A stretch of DNA of 64,000 nucleotides from Pseudarthrobacter chlorophenolicus (GTDB taxonomy: Bacteria; Actinomycetota; Actinomycetes; Actinomycetales; Micrococcaceae), in contig NZ_JZTW01000001.1 in assembly GCF_000962805.1 (NCBI RefSeq), positions 620,001-684,000 on the forward strand, read 5' to 3'. The notes under the pieces were generated by a model that ran no database searches, was not told the DNA's origin, and was given only the letters and a program-made list of their open reading frames with translations. The translations under genes were made by a program, and so were the position numbers. Below, piece by piece: positions 39,120 through 49,436 of this stretch. Numbering within the stretch: position 1 is the first letter of the stretch; each line of letters starts with the position of its first letter.

Positions 39120-39147
39120 TTCAAATGTCAGTCCCAGTCAGTACGGT
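39120..39147 (+). promoter_or_regulatory. Promoter of nudC
   Basis: TTCAAA at 39120-39125 and TACGGT at 39142-39147 are spaced 16 nt. The ATG is 6 nt after the -10, so the transcript may be leaderless, although GGAG lies just before the ATG. Confidence 0.4.
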
Positions 39148-39153
39148 GGAGTC

Positions 39154-40212
39154 ATGAGCCACGCGGAGTCTGCCACGCCCGTCCACCAGGAAATGCCCGC
39201 CCAGGGTCAACCAGCGCATACCCCGGACGGGCCGGGACTTCTTGCTGCCAACCATCTTCGCGACACCCTGCTTCCGGTCCGGCCGGCCCTGGTGGACAGG
39301 GGCTCTACTGAGCGGATGAAGGAAGGCATGGTGGAAGAGCTCCTGGCCGCTCCGGACACCTTGGCCGTTGTCTTGGCGGGCAGGCAAGGGCTGGTGAGCG
39401 GGGGCAGCCTCTTCCTTGCCAACGCCCGTGTACTGCACACGGAGCTGGCCGCGGCGGGTGCCGTTCCGGAGTTGATGGTTTACCTGGGATCCGCACTGCC
39501 GGCGGCCGATCTTCCCACCGGGACGGAACTGCTGCTGTTCGTGCTTCCCGCCCCTGTCGAGACGGGAACGGCAGGCGTTCCCCAAGAGGCTTCATGGGCC
39601 GGGTTCCGTGACGTGGCGGCTGGCCTGGGTCCCACGGCGACAGCCCTCTTCGTGGAGGCAAGTGCCATTGCCAACTGGCATGCCGGCCATACACACTGTC
39701 CGCGGTGCGGCGCGCCCACCGAAGTGCAGGCCGGAGGCTGGGTGCGGCGCTGCCCCGCGGATTCCTCGGAGCACTATCCGCGGACAGACCCTGCCATCAT
39801 CGTGACGGTGGTGGGCCCTGACGGCCGCCTGCTCCTGGGCGGCGGGGGCCCGGCTGACGCAAAGAACTTCTCCACCCTGGCCGGCTTCGTGGAACCGGGA
39901 GAGTCCCTGGAACAAGCCGTGGTCAGGGAGTTGTTCGAGGAGGTTGGCGTCCGCGTGAAAGCCTGCCAGTACCTGGGCTCGCAGTCGTGGCCCTTCCCCG
40001 CCTCGCTTATGCTTGGATTTACCGCCATCACCGATGACGCCGTGGCAACGCCCGACGGCGTGGAGGTCACCAGGGCGCGCTGGTTCAGCCGCGAGGAACT
40101 CCAAGACGCCGTCCTCAGCGGTGAAATCACTATTTCCAGCCGGCTTTCCATCGCCCGGGCACTTATCGAACACTGGTACGGCGGCCGGATCCGGGACCTC
40201 GCCGACGCCTGA
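39154..40212 (+). CDS. nudC: NAD(+) diphosphatase / decapping Nudix hydrolase
   Basis: A 352-residue Nudix hydrolase that splits NAD(H) to NMN and AMP and can remove NAD caps from RNA. A zinc-ribbon segment has C182, C185 and C200; the fourth cysteine of E. coli NudC is missing (CPADSSEHYPR), and H may substitute. The Nudix box lies at 244-266 (GFVEPGESLEQAVVREL...). The family motif SQPWPFPxS reads SQSWPFPAS. It is followed by uvrD2 in the same direction. Confidence 0.92.
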   Translation: MSHAESATPVHQEMPAQGQPAHTPDGPGLLAANHLRDTLLPVRPALVDRGSTERMKEGMVEELLAAPDTLAVVLAGRQGLVSGGSLFLANARVLHTELAAAGAVPELMVYLGSALPAADLPTGTELLLFVLPAPVETGTAGVPQEASWAGFRDVAAGLGPTATALFVEASAIANWHAGHTHCPRCGAPTEVQAGGWVRRCPADSSEHYPRTDPAIIVTVVGPDGRLLLGGGGPADAKNFSTLAGFVEPGESLEQAVVRELFEEVGVRVKACQYLGSQSWPFPASLMLGFTAITDDAVATPDGVEVTRARWFSREELQDAVLSGEITISSRLSIARALIEHWYGGRIRDLADA

Positions 40213-40278
40213 GATCAATATTCATAAGGCTGGGCGCGGCAGTCGTACAAAGCAGCAACGGGACACAGAGCAATAGAC

Positions 40279-42432
40279 GTGACTACAGACAATTTCACCG
40301 GAGCACATTCACAGGACGGTACTGCCTCATTGGAGGACCGCATCCTGGGCGGGCTTGACGCCGAACAGCGCGAGGTGGCCAGCACCCTGAACGGACCCCT
40401 CTGCGTCCTGGCAGGGGCCGGAACCGGAAAAACCCGGGCCATCACCCACCGCATCGCCTACGGGGTCCACTCCGGTGTCTACACACCGCAGCGGCTCCTG
40501 GCTGTGACCTTCACGGCGCGGGCTGCGGCGGAGATGCGAAGCCGGCTCCGGGACCTTGGAGCAGGCAACGTCCAGGCCCGGACGTTCCATGCTGCGGCGC
40601 TGCGCCAGTTGCAGTTCTTCTGGCCACAGGCCGTAGGCGGTACGCTGCCGAACCTCCTGGAGCACAAGGCGCAGACCCTGGCGGAAGCGGCCCGCCGGCT
40701 GCGGCTCAGCACGGACAGGGCTTCCATCCGGGACCTCGCCTCGGAAATTGAGTGGGCGAAAGTTTCCATGCTGACCCCGGCCAACTACCTGGAAAACGCG
40801 CAGGACAGGGGCGCCCCGGGCGGCTTCGACCTCACCGCCGTGGCCCGCGTCTTCCAGTCCTACGAGGACGTGAAGACAGACCGCAACGTCATCGACTTCG
40901 AGGACGTCCTCCTGATCACCGTGGGGATCCTGCAGGAGGACGAGAAAGTGGCAGCCACCGTCCGGGAGCAGTACCGGCACTTCGTGGTGGACGAGTACCA
41001 GGACGTTTCGCCCCTGCAGCAAAGGCTTCTGGAGCTCTGGCTCGGTGGCCGGGACGAACTCTGCGTCGTGGGCGACGCCAGCCAGACCATCTACTCCTTC
41101 ACCGGTGCCTCGCCCCGGCACCTCCTGGATTTCAAGGCCCGGTACCCGCAGGCCAACGTGGTCAAGCTGATCCGCGATTATCGGTCCACACCCCAGGTGG
41201 TAAAGCTGGCAAACGACCTGCTGGCCGGACGCCGCAGCGGTGGTCCGGCAGCGGATGCCGCGTGGGCCTCGCCCCTGCAGCTGGTGGCGCAGCGGCCCGC
41301 CGGCCCGGTACCCACGTTCACCGAGTGCACCGACGACGAAGCCGAAGCCGCCACCGTCGCGCAAAAGATCAAGGCGCTGCTCGAGGCCGGCACCCCGGCC
41401 AGCGAAGTTGCCATCCTGTTCCGTACCAACGGGCAGTCCGAGGCCTACGAACAGGCTCTGGCCGCCGCCGGCATCGGCTACCAGCTCCGCGGCGGCGAGA
41501 GGTTCTTTGCCCGTAAGGAAGTCCGGGACGCCATCCTCCAGTTGCGTGCCGCCACCAGGGCGGTGAGCGAAGACGGGGCCAGTGAACCGCTCGGGCAGTT
41601 GGTGCGGGACATTGTCGCCTCCCTCGGGTATACGGAGTCCGCCCCGCACAGCGGAGGTGCACTGCGCGAACGGTGGGAGTCCCTGGCGGCGCTGGTGGCC
41701 CTCGCCGATGAGCTGGTCCAGGTCCGCGGCCCGGAGTTCGGGCTGGCGGACTTCGTCAACGAACTCCAGGAACGTTCGCTCGCCCAGCACGCCCCCACGG
41801 TGCAGGGCGTCACCCTGGCGTCCCTGCACGCCGCAAAAGGCCTGGAATGGGACGCGGTGTTCCTGGTGGGCCTCAGCGAAGGGTTGATGCCCATTTCCTT
41901 CGCCGATTCCCCGGAATCGGTGGATGAAGAGCGCCGACTCCTGTACGTCGGCATCACCCGGGCACGGGAGAACCTTTCCCTGTCCTGGAGCACGGCGCGT
42001 ACGCCGGGCGGGCGGGCCAACCGGAAGCCGTCCAGGTTCCTTGACGGACTCCGTCCCAACTCCGTGGCAACGTCCAACACCCGGGGGAAGGGCCCGGCTC
42101 CTCGGCGGAAGGCTGCCGCCCCGGCAGTGTGCAGGGTCTGCGGCAGCATGCTCTCCTCTGGTGCGGAGCGCAAGGTGGGACGGTGCAATGCGTGCCCGCC
42201 CAGCTACGAGGAGCAGACGTTCGAAGCCCTGCGGACCTGGCGCCGTGAGGTGGCACTCTCTGCCGATGTGCCCGCTTTTGTGGTCTTCACCGATGCAACC
42301 CTGACCGCCATCGCCGAAGCGAGGCCGGCGTCAATCGAGGACCTCGCCGGCCTGGCGGGCGTAGGCCCATCGAAGCTTGAGAAGTATGGCGAAGACGTCC
42401 TGCGGGTACTGACCGAGAGCGCTGAGCTGTGA
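40279..42432 (+). CDS. uvrD2: UvrD2-type superfamily 1 DNA helicase with HRDC domain
   Basis: A 717-residue 3'-5' DNA helicase. Motor motifs are AGAGTGKTRAI, VVDEYQDVSPLQ, VGDASQTIYSFTGA, LHAAKGLEWDAVF and YVGITRARENL. The C-terminal part has a four-cysteine motif (C618, C621, C636, C639) and a HRDC domain (about 645-715, VGPSKLEKYGEDVL). This architecture is that of mycobacterial UvrD2. It starts at a GTG. The stop overlaps the next gene's GTG. Confidence 0.94.
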   Translation: MTTDNFTGAHSQDGTASLEDRILGGLDAEQREVASTLNGPLCVLAGAGTGKTRAITHRIAYGVHSGVYTPQRLLAVTFTARAAAEMRSRLRDLGAGNVQARTFHAAALRQLQFFWPQAVGGTLPNLLEHKAQTLAEAARRLRLSTDRASIRDLASEIEWAKVSMLTPANYLENAQDRGAPGGFDLTAVARVFQSYEDVKTDRNVIDFEDVLLITVGILQEDEKVAATVREQYRHFVVDEYQDVSPLQQRLLELWLGGRDELCVVGDASQTIYSFTGASPRHLLDFKARYPQANVVKLIRDYRSTPQVVKLANDLLAGRRSGGPAADAAWASPLQLVAQRPAGPVPTFTECTDDEAEAATVAQKIKALLEAGTPASEVAILFRTNGQSEAYEQALAAAGIGYQLRGGERFFARKEVRDAILQLRAATRAVSEDGASEPLGQLVRDIVASLGYTESAPHSGGALRERWESLAALVALADELVQVRGPEFGLADFVNELQERSLAQHAPTVQGVTLASLHAAKGLEWDAVFLVGLSEGLMPISFADSPESVDEERRLLYVGITRARENLSLSWSTARTPGGRANRKPSRFLDGLRPNSVATSNTRGKGPAPRRKAAAPAVCRVCGSMLSSGAERKVGRCNACPPSYEEQTFEALRTWRREVALSADVPAFVVFTDATLTAIAEARPASIEDLAGLAGVGPSKLEKYGEDVLRVLTESAEL

Positions 42433-43064
42433 CGTATGGCGGGTCGGCCGCACTGACCACAGCCGACGGCGCACCGGTGGAGGTCAGGCGGTCTTCCCGC
42501 CGGACCCGGACGGTGGCTGCCTTCTGGGAGGACGGGACTGCCGTCGTCGCCATTCCTGCGCGCTTTACGCCGGCGCAGGAAATTGAGTGGGTCCGGCGCA
42601 TGCTGGCAAAGCTGCAACGGCAAGGGGAACGGCGCAGCGCGGCGGGCAGGAAACGGCCGGCCTCCGATGCCGCCCTTGCGGCCCACGCCGCCCACCTTTC
42701 TGCCCAATACCTGGGTGGACGGGCAACACCGGCGTCCGTCCGGTGGGTCAGCAACCAGAATTCACGCTGGGGCTCGGCCACGCCGGCGGAGGGCACCATC
42801 CGGCTTTCAGACAAGCTGAAGCCGATGCCCCAGTGGGTCATCGACTACGTCCTGCTCCACGAACTTGCGCACCTCCTCGTGGCCGGACACAACGCCGCCT
42901 TCTGGAAGCTGCTCGAGGCGTACCCGGAAACGCAGCGCGCGAAAGCCTTCCTGGAAGGGGTGTCCTTTGCCTCGGCGCGCGGCCTCGCCACCGGCCGCGG
43001 AGCCGGGAACGACAAAGCCGGCGCCCTGCCGGAGCCCGAAGGCTGGCCGGAGGACGCCGACTAG
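42429..43064 (+). CDS. YgjP/SprT-like metal-dependent hydrolase (DUF45)
   Basis: A 211-residue protein with the DUF45 zincin-like motif HELAHLLVAGHNAAFW near residue 145, preceded by NSRWGSATPAEGTIRLS. Annotated as M48-type metallopeptidase or UTP pyrophosphatase-like in related genomes; the substrate is not known. It overlaps uvrD2 by GTGA and is probably translated with it. Confidence 0.88.
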   Translation: MTYGGSAALTTADGAPVEVRRSSRRTRTVAAFWEDGTAVVAIPARFTPAQEIEWVRRMLAKLQRQGERRSAAGRKRPASDAALAAHAAHLSAQYLGGRATPASVRWVSNQNSRWGSATPAEGTIRLSDKLKPMPQWVIDYVLLHELAHLLVAGHNAAFWKLLEAYPETQRAKAFLEGVSFASARGLATGRGAGNDKAGALPEPEGWPEDAD

Positions 43065-43094
43065 GGGGAGTGTGCTGCCACGGCAGCAGGAAGG

Positions 43095-44600
43095 TCAGGC
43101 CTTCGGCTGGGTGCCTTCGCCGCCGTCGCCGTTGCTGTCGTCGCCGGTGCTGTCGCCACCGGGTCCACCGGAGTCGTCCGAGCCGGAGCCTGCGCCGCCG
43201 TCTCCGCTCTCCGCGGCGCCAGCTGGTGCTTCGGTGGCGTCATCGGTGCCGGGGGCATCAAAACCACCGCTGAGCAGCTTCTGCAGGGCATCGTCCACTT
43301 CGCTGTCGCTGGCCTCGGCCAGCTTGCGGCGGGCGCTGAAGCCCTTGGGGTCGTCCAGGTCCTCGGCGGTGGGCAGGAGGTCCGGATGGTGCCAGATGGC
43401 GTCCCGGCCTTCGACACCGCGCTCCTCCTTCAGGGCGGCCCACAGCGTGGCCGCATCCCTGAGGCGGCGCGGCCGCAGCTCCAGCCCCACCAGGGAAGCG
43501 AAGGCGTGCTCTGCCGGGCCGCCGGTTGCGCGGCGCCGGCGGACGGTTTCACGCAGGGCGGCTGCGGACGGGAGCACATTCTCGGTGGCCGCGGCCGTCA
43601 GCTCGTCGACCCAGCCCTCAACGAGGGCCAAGGCGGTTTCGAGCTTTTCCAGTGCCTGTTCCTGCGCGGGGGTGCGCTTCGGCATGAAGACACCCTGGGA
43701 AAGGGCTTCCTGGATTCCCTCGGGGTTGCTCGGATCCAGGTCCCGGGCGAGTTCTTCGATGCGCGAGGTGTCGATGTGGATGCCGCGGGCATATGCCTCA
43801 ATGGCTCCGAGGAGGTGCCCACGCAGCCAGGGGACCTGCACGAACAGGCGGGCATGGGCGGCCTCACGCACTGCCAGGAACAGCCGGATGTCGTTTTCCG
43901 GCAGGGACAGGCCCTCGCCGAATGCGGCAACATTGGCAGGCAACAGGGCCATTTCCAGGTCGGCAAGCGGCACGCCGATATCCGTGGAGCTGACAACGTC
44001 AGCGGAGAGTGCGCCGATGGCCTGGCCCAGCTGCATGCCGAAGATGGCGCCGCCCATGTTCTGCAGCATCGAGGAGGCGCCGCCCATCATGGACTTCATT
44101 TCCTCGGGCATCTGCTCCGTCATGGCGGAGGAGAGGGCATTGGCGATACTGTTCGCCACCGGCTCCGTCAGCCGCTTCCAGGTCCCCAGCGTTGCCTCGA
44201 CCCACTCCGCACGGGACCAGGCCCGCCCGATCAATCCGGTGGACGGCAGGTCCGTGACCGGGTCAAGCCACAGCTCGGCCAGGCGGAGGGCCTCATCCAC
44301 GTCCCGGGACTGCTGGGAGGTCACCGAAGGATCGGAGCTGCTCGCGGCCACGCGCCGTGCATTGTCGTGCGCCAGCGTCCAGTTGACGGGCCCTTCGGAC
44401 GGGGCACTCATCATGGCCTGGACCTGGGAGAACATCTGGGCCAGCAGGTTGGGGTCGTTCGGCAGGCCGGCGGCCTTGGCGAGCTCGGCCGGATCGAAGT
44501 TTTCCATGCCCTTGCCGCCCATCAGGTTCTGCAGCATCTCGGCCAACGGGTCCTTGGGGGTATCGTCGCCGTTCGAAGAATTGTGTGGGTTGGAGGTCAT
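43095..44600 (-). CDS. Zincin-type protein of the TIGR03624/Rv3195 family
   Basis: A 501-residue protein. An N-terminal low-complexity start (NPHNSSNGDD) leads into a helical region with LQNMGGAIFGMQLGQAIG and LADLEMALLPANVAAF. REAAHARLFVQVPWLRGHL is the putative metal-binding stretch; there is no classical HEXXH. The last ~75 residues are Gly/Ser/Asp/Ala-rich. The family is annotated as zinc-dependent metalloprotease or putative hydrolase, but activity is unproven. It diverges from the PDZ protease gene. Confidence 0.8.
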   Translation of the reverse strand: MTSNPHNSSNGDDTPKDPLAEMLQNLMGGKGMENFDPAELAKAAGLPNDPNLLAQMFSQVQAMMSAPSEGPVNWTLAHDNARRVAASSSDPSVTSQQSRDVDEALRLAELWLDPVTDLPSTGLIGRAWSRAEWVEATLGTWKRLTEPVANSIANALSSAMTEQMPEEMKSMMGGASSMLQNMGGAIFGMQLGQAIGALSADVVSSTDIGVPLADLEMALLPANVAAFGEGLSLPENDIRLFLAVREAAHARLFVQVPWLRGHLLGAIEAYARGIHIDTSRIEELARDLDPSNPEGIQEALSQGVFMPKRTPAQEQALEKLETALALVEGWVDELTAAATENVLPSAAALRETVRRRRATGGPAEHAFASLVGLELRPRRLRDAATLWAALKEERGVEGRDAIWHHPDLLPTAEDLDDPKGFSARRKLAEASDSEVDDALQKLLSGGFDAPGTDDATEAPAGAAESGDGGAGSGSDDSGGPGGDSTGDDSNGDGGEGTQPKA

Positions 44601-44723
44601 GATCCCGCCGATCGTCGGTGTGACTGGTGCTCAACCTTCACGGTACCCCGGCCATCCACGGCTGTCTGCCGCACCGGCTTGACGTTCGCTGTGGGCAAAG
44701 AGCACCCGGGTCCTGCCACCGCG

Positions 44724-44729
44724 TACTGT
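44724..44729 (+). promoter_or_regulatory. -10 box for leaderless PDZ-protease mRNA
   Basis: TACTGT lies 6 nt before the GTG start at 44736 and no Shine-Dalgarno is present. It decides the start codon of the next gene. Confidence 0.5.
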
Positions 44730-44735
44730 TGTTGG

Positions 44736-45926
44736 GTGACTACAACCCGTGGCGGGTACCCCTCCGAGGACCACGCTTCAGAGCTTCTTTCCCAGCCCCG
44801 GCAAGGGGATCACGACGGCGGAGCGGCCGGCGGCAATGACGCGGACGGCGGCGCGCCTACAGGACCTGCGCCCCGGCGAAGCCCCAGGGTTTCGGCCATG
44901 ATGCTGGCCGGCGTGACGGCACTGGGCCTGGGCATCGCCGTCGGGGTCCTCCCGGTGCCGTACGTCATCGAGTCCCCGGGACCCACGTACAACACCCTGG
45001 GCCAGGGCCAGGGAACGCCCGTCATCAAGGTCACCGGGCACGAGTCCTACCCCGCGGCAGGCAACCTGGACCTCACCACCGTCTATGTCGACGGCGGCCC
45101 TAACAGCCCGGTCAGCATCCTGACCGCTTTCTCTGCCTGGCTCGACCGGTCCAAGTCCGTCTACCCGGTGGAGCTGATCTATCCCACGGGGACCACGAAG
45201 GAAGAAGCGGCCGAGCAGAGTGCCGTCGCCATGACCACGTCCCAGGAAAATGCCGTCGCCTCGGCACTGAACGAACTGAAGATACCGTTTGGCCAGCAGC
45301 TGCAGGCCGCTGGATTGTCCGACGGGTCGGCGGCGGAAGGCAAGATCCGGGCCGGGGACGTCCTCAAAACCATCAACGGCAAGGCCATCACGTCGTTAAG
45401 CGTCATCCAGGACGAGCTCGCGGCGGGCAAGGGCGCCCCCGCAGCAGTGGTGCTGGAACGGGACGGCCAGCCGGTGACTGAGACCATTACCCCCAAGGAC
45501 AACGGGGAAGGCCGGTTCATCCTCGGCGTGATGCTCAAGTACCTGTTTACGTTCCCCTTCGATGTGCATATTTCGCTGGACAAAGTGGGCGGCCCGTCGG
45601 CCGGGCTCATGTTTTCCCTGGGCATCATCGACACTGTCACCCCCGGTGACTTGACCGGCGGCAAGCACATCGCCGGCACGGGCACCATTTCGCCGGACGG
45701 CACCGTCGGGGCCATCGGCGGCATCGTGCAGAAAATGCAGGGCGCCCGCGCCGGGGGAGCCACCCTGTTCCTGGCACCCGCGGACAACTGCGGGGAAGTG
45801 GTGGGGCATATCCCGGACGGGCTCCAGGTGGTCAAGGTGGGCAAGCTCGCGGAGGCGAGGTCCGCCGTCGAACGCGCAGGCAGCGGCCAGGACACAACGG
45901 GCCTGCCCACCTGCGGAAACAACTAG
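44736..45926 (+). CDS. Membrane-anchored PDZ/Lon-type serine protease (YlbL/Rv3194c family)
   Basis: A 396-residue protein. A ~55-residue Gly/Pro-rich cytoplasmic start is followed by one transmembrane segment ([17 protein letters not shown]). Next come a PDZ domain (about 190-250, [15 protein letters not shown]) and an S16 Lon-type protease domain with S288 (GGPSAGLMF) and K333 (IVQKMQGA) as the Ser-Lys dyad. It should cleave envelope substrates outside the membrane. The frame is open far upstream, but the leaderless -10 and residue content favour the GTG at 44736. Confidence 0.9.
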   Translation: MTTTRGGYPSEDHASELLSQPRQGDHDGGAAGGNDADGGAPTGPAPRRSPRVSAMMLAGVTALGLGIAVGVLPVPYVIESPGPTYNTLGQGQGTPVIKVTGHESYPAAGNLDLTTVYVDGGPNSPVSILTAFSAWLDRSKSVYPVELIYPTGTTKEEAAEQSAVAMTTSQENAVASALNELKIPFGQQLQAAGLSDGSAAEGKIRAGDVLKTINGKAITSLSVIQDELAAGKGAPAAVVLERDGQPVTETITPKDNGEGRFILGVMLKYLFTFPFDVHISLDKVGGPSAGLMFSLGIIDTVTPGDLTGGKHIAGTGTISPDGTVGAIGGIVQKMQGARAGGATLFLAPADNCGEVVGHIPDGLQVVKVGKLAEARSAVERAGSGQDTTGLPTCGNN

Positions 45927-46072
45927 ACTGGGCGCATCTAGACTCGACAGGAACTAAGCCTTACCGCCACTCGTGGCAAAAGGTGACGGACAATTCCAGC
46001 TGCAGGCCGGGGGAGTACGTCACTCGCACGCACGCTTCGAAAAATCTGACGACCAGCTATGAGGTACCCAGT

Positions 46073-49051
46073 TTGTCCCGTCCCGCCAGCACCATGTCCA
46101 CCGGCAGACCCCCTTCCCGACGCGGCGCGCTGACGCCCACCCTGATCGTTGTTGCCCTCGTCGTGGTGGGCTTCATCTTCTTCGCCAACGTCTGGACCGA
46201 TGTCCTTTGGTACCGGCAGCTGGGGTTCATCGAAGTCTTCATCACCGAGAACCTTTCCAAGATCGCCATCTTCGCTGCCGGGTTCGCCGTGATGTTTGCG
46301 GGCGTTTTCTTCGCCATCCGCATTGCCTACCGCTCCCGGCCGGTCTACGCCCCGGATTCCGACATCCGGGACAACCTCAACCGCTACCAGGCTCAGCTGG
46401 AACCGGTACGGCGGGTGGTCATGATTGGCCTGCCCATCCTGTTCGGACTTTTCGCCGGAAGTGCAGCCGCGAGCCAGTGGCAGAAGGTATTGCTCTTCTT
46501 CAACCAGGTGGGCTTCAACAAGCAGGACCCCCAGTTCAACATGGACATCAGCTTCTATGTGATGGTCCTGCCCTTCCTCGGATTCGTCACGGGCTTCCTG
46601 ATCAGCGTGGTTGTCATTGCCGGTATCGCCGGCATCCTGACCCACTACCTCTACGGCAGCATCCGGCTTATGGAGCGCGGCGTCTACACCGCCCGTGCCG
46701 CCCAGATCCATATTGCCGTCACCGGTGCCGCGTTCCTGATCCTGCTGGGCGTCAACTTCTGGCTTGACCGCTATTCCTCGGTCCAGAGCAACAGCGGCCG
46801 CTGGGCCGGTGCCCTCTACACGGACGTCAACGCCGTCATCCCCACGAAGGCCATCCTCGCCGTCGCTGCCGTGCTTGTCGCTGCGCTGTTCATCGTGGCA
46901 GCCGTCATTGGCCGCTGGCGCCTGCCAGTCATTGGAACGGCGATGCTGATCATCACGTCCATCCTGGCCGGTGGAGTTTACCCCTGGGTGATCCAGCAGT
47001 TCCAGGTCCGTCCCTCGGAAGAAACACTGGAAAAGGACTACATCCAGCGGAACATCGACAACACCCGCAGCGCTTACGGGCTCGATGGAATCCAGGAGAC
47101 CCGCTACGACGCCACCAACACCGCGACTTCAGGTGCCCTGGCCCCGGACGCGCAGACCACCGCAAACATCCGCCTGCTGGACCCCAACCTGATCTCGGAT
47201 GCCTTCGCGCAGCTGGAACAGTACCGTCCGTACTACCAGTTCCCCGAGGCCCTCAATGTTGACCGGTACGAGGTGGACGGCAAGATTCAGGACACCGTGA
47301 TCGCTGTCCGGGAACTGAACCCCACCAACGTGGCAGCCAACCAGCAGGGCTGGTTGAACCAGCACGTGGTGTACACGCACGGCTACGGCGTGGTGGCAGC
47401 CAAGGGCAACAAGTTCACCGTTGACGGCAAGCCGGAGTTCCTGCAGTCAGGCATCCCGTCCAATGGCGTCCTGGGTAACGACACCTCTTACCAGCCACGC
47501 ATCTACTTCGGTGAATCCTCGCCCGAGTACTCGATCGTCGGTGCTCCGGAAGGCACCGCGCCACGTGAGCAGGACCGTCCGTCCGGCCGTGAAGGGGAAG
47601 GCGAAACCCAGTACACGTTCACCGGCAACGGCGGCCCGAACGTGGGCTCGTTCTTCAACAAGGTCCTGTACGCCATCAAGTTCCAGTCCTCGGACCTGCT
47701 GCTTTCGGACGGCGTGAACTCCGAGTCACAGGTCCTGTACGACCGAAACCCCCGTGAACGCATCCAGAAAGTTGCGCCTTACCTCACCGTGGACGGCAAT
47801 GCCTACCCGGCGGTGGTTGATGGGCGCGTGAAGTGGATCGTGGACGGTTACACCACCAGCCAGTACTACCCCTATTCGCAGCAGAAGCAACTGTCCGAGG
47901 CCACTGCAGACACGCAGACCACCTCCGGCCGCGCTGTGGCCCTGCCGAACAGTACCGTGAACTACATCCGGAACTCCGTTAAGGCAACCGTGGACGCCTA
48001 TGACGGCTCCGTCACGCTCTATGCCTGGGATGACCAGGATCCCGTGCTGAAGGCCTGGAGCAAAGTGTTCCCAACGTCGCTGAAGCCGTATTCGGAGATG
48101 TCCGGAGCGGTGATGAGCCACGTCCGCTACCCCGAGGATCTGTTCAAGGTCCAACGTGAACTGCTGGGCCAGTACCACGTGACGGATCCGCGCAGCTTCT
48201 ACAAGAACAACGATGCCTGGAGCGTCCCGGCCGATCCCACCGTGGACACTGACGTGAAGCAGCCGCCGTTCTACATGTCACTGCAGATGCCGGACCAGGA
48301 CAAGCCGGCGTTCCAGCTCACGTCATCCTTCATTCCGCAGATCGTCAATAACAACGCCCGCAACGTCCTGTACGGCTTCCTGGCCGCGGACTCCGACGCC
48401 GGCAACCAGGCGGGGGTCAAGGGTGAGGGCTACGGTAAGCTGCGCCTGCTCAATATCCCGCCGGAAACCCAGGTCCCCGGCCCGGGCCAGGCGCAGAACA
48501 AGTTCAACTCCGATCCCACGGTGTCCCAGGCGCTGAACCTGTTGCGCCAGGGTGCCTCGGACGTGCTGAACGGCAACCTGCTGACGCTGCCCGTGGGCGG
48601 CGGCATCCTGTACGTGCAGCCGGTCTACCTGAAGTCGACCGGTGAGACGTCCTACCCCACCCTGCAGCGCGTGCTGGTGGCGTTTGGTGACAAGGTGGGC
48701 TTCGCCCCCACCTTGGATGAAGCACTCAAGCAGCTCTTCGGTGGTAATTCCGGCGCAGCAGCGGGCGACTCGGACAATAACGGGCAGACGCCCGCCGGGC
48801 CCGCTAACCCGTCGGAACCGGGAGCGGACGCCAAAGCCGAGCTGAAGGCGGCCCTGGACGAAGCAAATGCTGCCATCCAGGCCGGCCAGTCGGCTCTGTC
48901 AACCGGTGACTTCGCCGCTTATGGTGAGGCGCAGAAGCGGATCACCGCGGCGCTGAAGAAGGCCGTGGACGCCGAGGCCAAGATTCCCGGCACCACACCG
49001 GAAGCCAGCCCGTCACCCACGGCAACGCCGTCGCCGTCGCCCAGTAACTAA
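46073..49051 (+). CDS. UPF0182 family large membrane protein (Rv3193c-like)
   Basis: A 992-residue protein with about seven transmembrane segments in the first 330 residues, then a large extracytoplasmic domain (about 340-890) and an Ala/Ser/Pro-rich tail ending in SPSPSN. The function of the family is unknown. I choose the TTG at 46073 ([11 protein letters not shown]) because GAGG lies 8 bases upstream; an ATG at 46097 is the alternative, and the frame open from 45983 is less likely. It follows the PDZ protease gene by 146 bp, the same order as in mycobacteria. Confidence 0.9.
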   Translation: MSRPASTMSTGRPPSRRGALTPTLIVVALVVVGFIFFANVWTDVLWYRQLGFIEVFITENLSKIAIFAAGFAVMFAGVFFAIRIAYRSRPVYAPDSDIRDNLNRYQAQLEPVRRVVMIGLPILFGLFAGSAAASQWQKVLLFFNQVGFNKQDPQFNMDISFYVMVLPFLGFVTGFLISVVVIAGIAGILTHYLYGSIRLMERGVYTARAAQIHIAVTGAAFLILLGVNFWLDRYSSVQSNSGRWAGALYTDVNAVIPTKAILAVAAVLVAALFIVAAVIGRWRLPVIGTAMLIITSILAGGVYPWVIQQFQVRPSEETLEKDYIQRNIDNTRSAYGLDGIQETRYDATNTATSGALAPDAQTTANIRLLDPNLISDAFAQLEQYRPYYQFPEALNVDRYEVDGKIQDTVIAVRELNPTNVAANQQGWLNQHVVYTHGYGVVAAKGNKFTVDGKPEFLQSGIPSNGVLGNDTSYQPRIYFGESSPEYSIVGAPEGTAPREQDRPSGREGEGETQYTFTGNGGPNVGSFFNKVLYAIKFQSSDLLLSDGVNSESQVLYDRNPRERIQKVAPYLTVDGNAYPAVVDGRVKWIVDGYTTSQYYPYSQQKQLSEATADTQTTSGRAVALPNSTVNYIRNSVKATVDAYDGSVTLYAWDDQDPVLKAWSKVFPTSLKPYSEMSGAVMSHVRYPEDLFKVQRELLGQYHVTDPRSFYKNNDAWSVPADPTVDTDVKQPPFYMSLQMPDQDKPAFQLTSSFIPQIVNNNARNVLYGFLAADSDAGNQAGVKGEGYGKLRLLNIPPETQVPGPGQAQNKFNSDPTVSQALNLLRQGASDVLNGNLLTLPVGGGILYVQPVYLKSTGETSYPTLQRVLVAFGDKVGFAPTLDEALKQLFGGNSGAAAGDSDNNGQTPAGPANPSEPGADAKAELKAALDEANAAIQAGQSALSTGDFAAYGEAQKRITAALKKAVDAEAKIPGTTPEASPSPTATPSPSPSN

Positions 49052-49118
49052 GCACAGGCGCGGCGTCCTGCGGCACCTCCGGGCGCACGGGACCTGTACG
49101 AAAGTACGACGACGTAAC

Positions 49119-49152
49119 GCGGCACCCGCTTCCTCCGGGAAGCGGGTGCCGC
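49119..49152. terminator. Hairpin after the UPF0182 gene
   Basis: A perfect 15-bp stem pairs 49119-49133 with 49138-49152 around TCCG. The arms start GCGGCACCCGC. There is no T tract. Confidence 0.75.
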
Positions 49153-49221
49153 TTGCGTAACGGACGTCACGCTCTCTGGATTTGGCCTGGGGTTCACCTC
49201 CCGGTAGAGTAGTTCTTGCGA

Positions 49222-49295
49222 CGCGGGGTGGAGCAGTTCGGTAGCTCGCTGGGCTCATAACCCAGAGGTCACAGGTTCAAATCCTGTCCCCGCAA
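49222..49295 (+). tRNA. Initiator tRNA-fMet (CAT)
   Basis: The 74-nt gene folds as a full cloverleaf. The anticodon loop CTCATAA reads CAT. The acceptor stem carries the C1-A72 mismatch and the anticodon stem has three consecutive G-C pairs (GGG/CCC), both hallmarks of the initiator. The T loop is GGTTCAAATCC. CCA is not encoded. Confidence 0.97.
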
Positions 49296-49302
49296 CTATG
49301 GA

Positions 49303-49345
49303 AAGACCCCGTTCGGCACACCAGCCGGACGGGGTCTTCTTTTTT
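49303..49345 (+). terminator. Rho-independent terminator of tRNA-fMet
   Basis: A 15-bp stem with one G-T wobble (49303-49317 with 49324-49338) starts AAGACCCCG and is followed by six T at 49340-49345. Confidence 0.93.
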
Positions 49346-49436
49346 CCGTGGATGAGGGTAGTTCCTAGTATTCTCGTTCGCAGGGCTTGCGTGCCGCGAG
49401 CACCTGGCCAGTCATTCTCGAGAGGAATGTAGTTCG

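Noticed and set aside
40327..41829. 500-residue minus-strand open frame over uvrD2
   Set aside because: Antisense to all helicase motifs; no domain or ribosome-binding site.
43386..44735. Long N-terminal extension of the PDZ protease
   Set aside because: It runs antisense to the zincin gene; the GTG at 44736 has a leaderless -10 and precedes the first protease-family residues.
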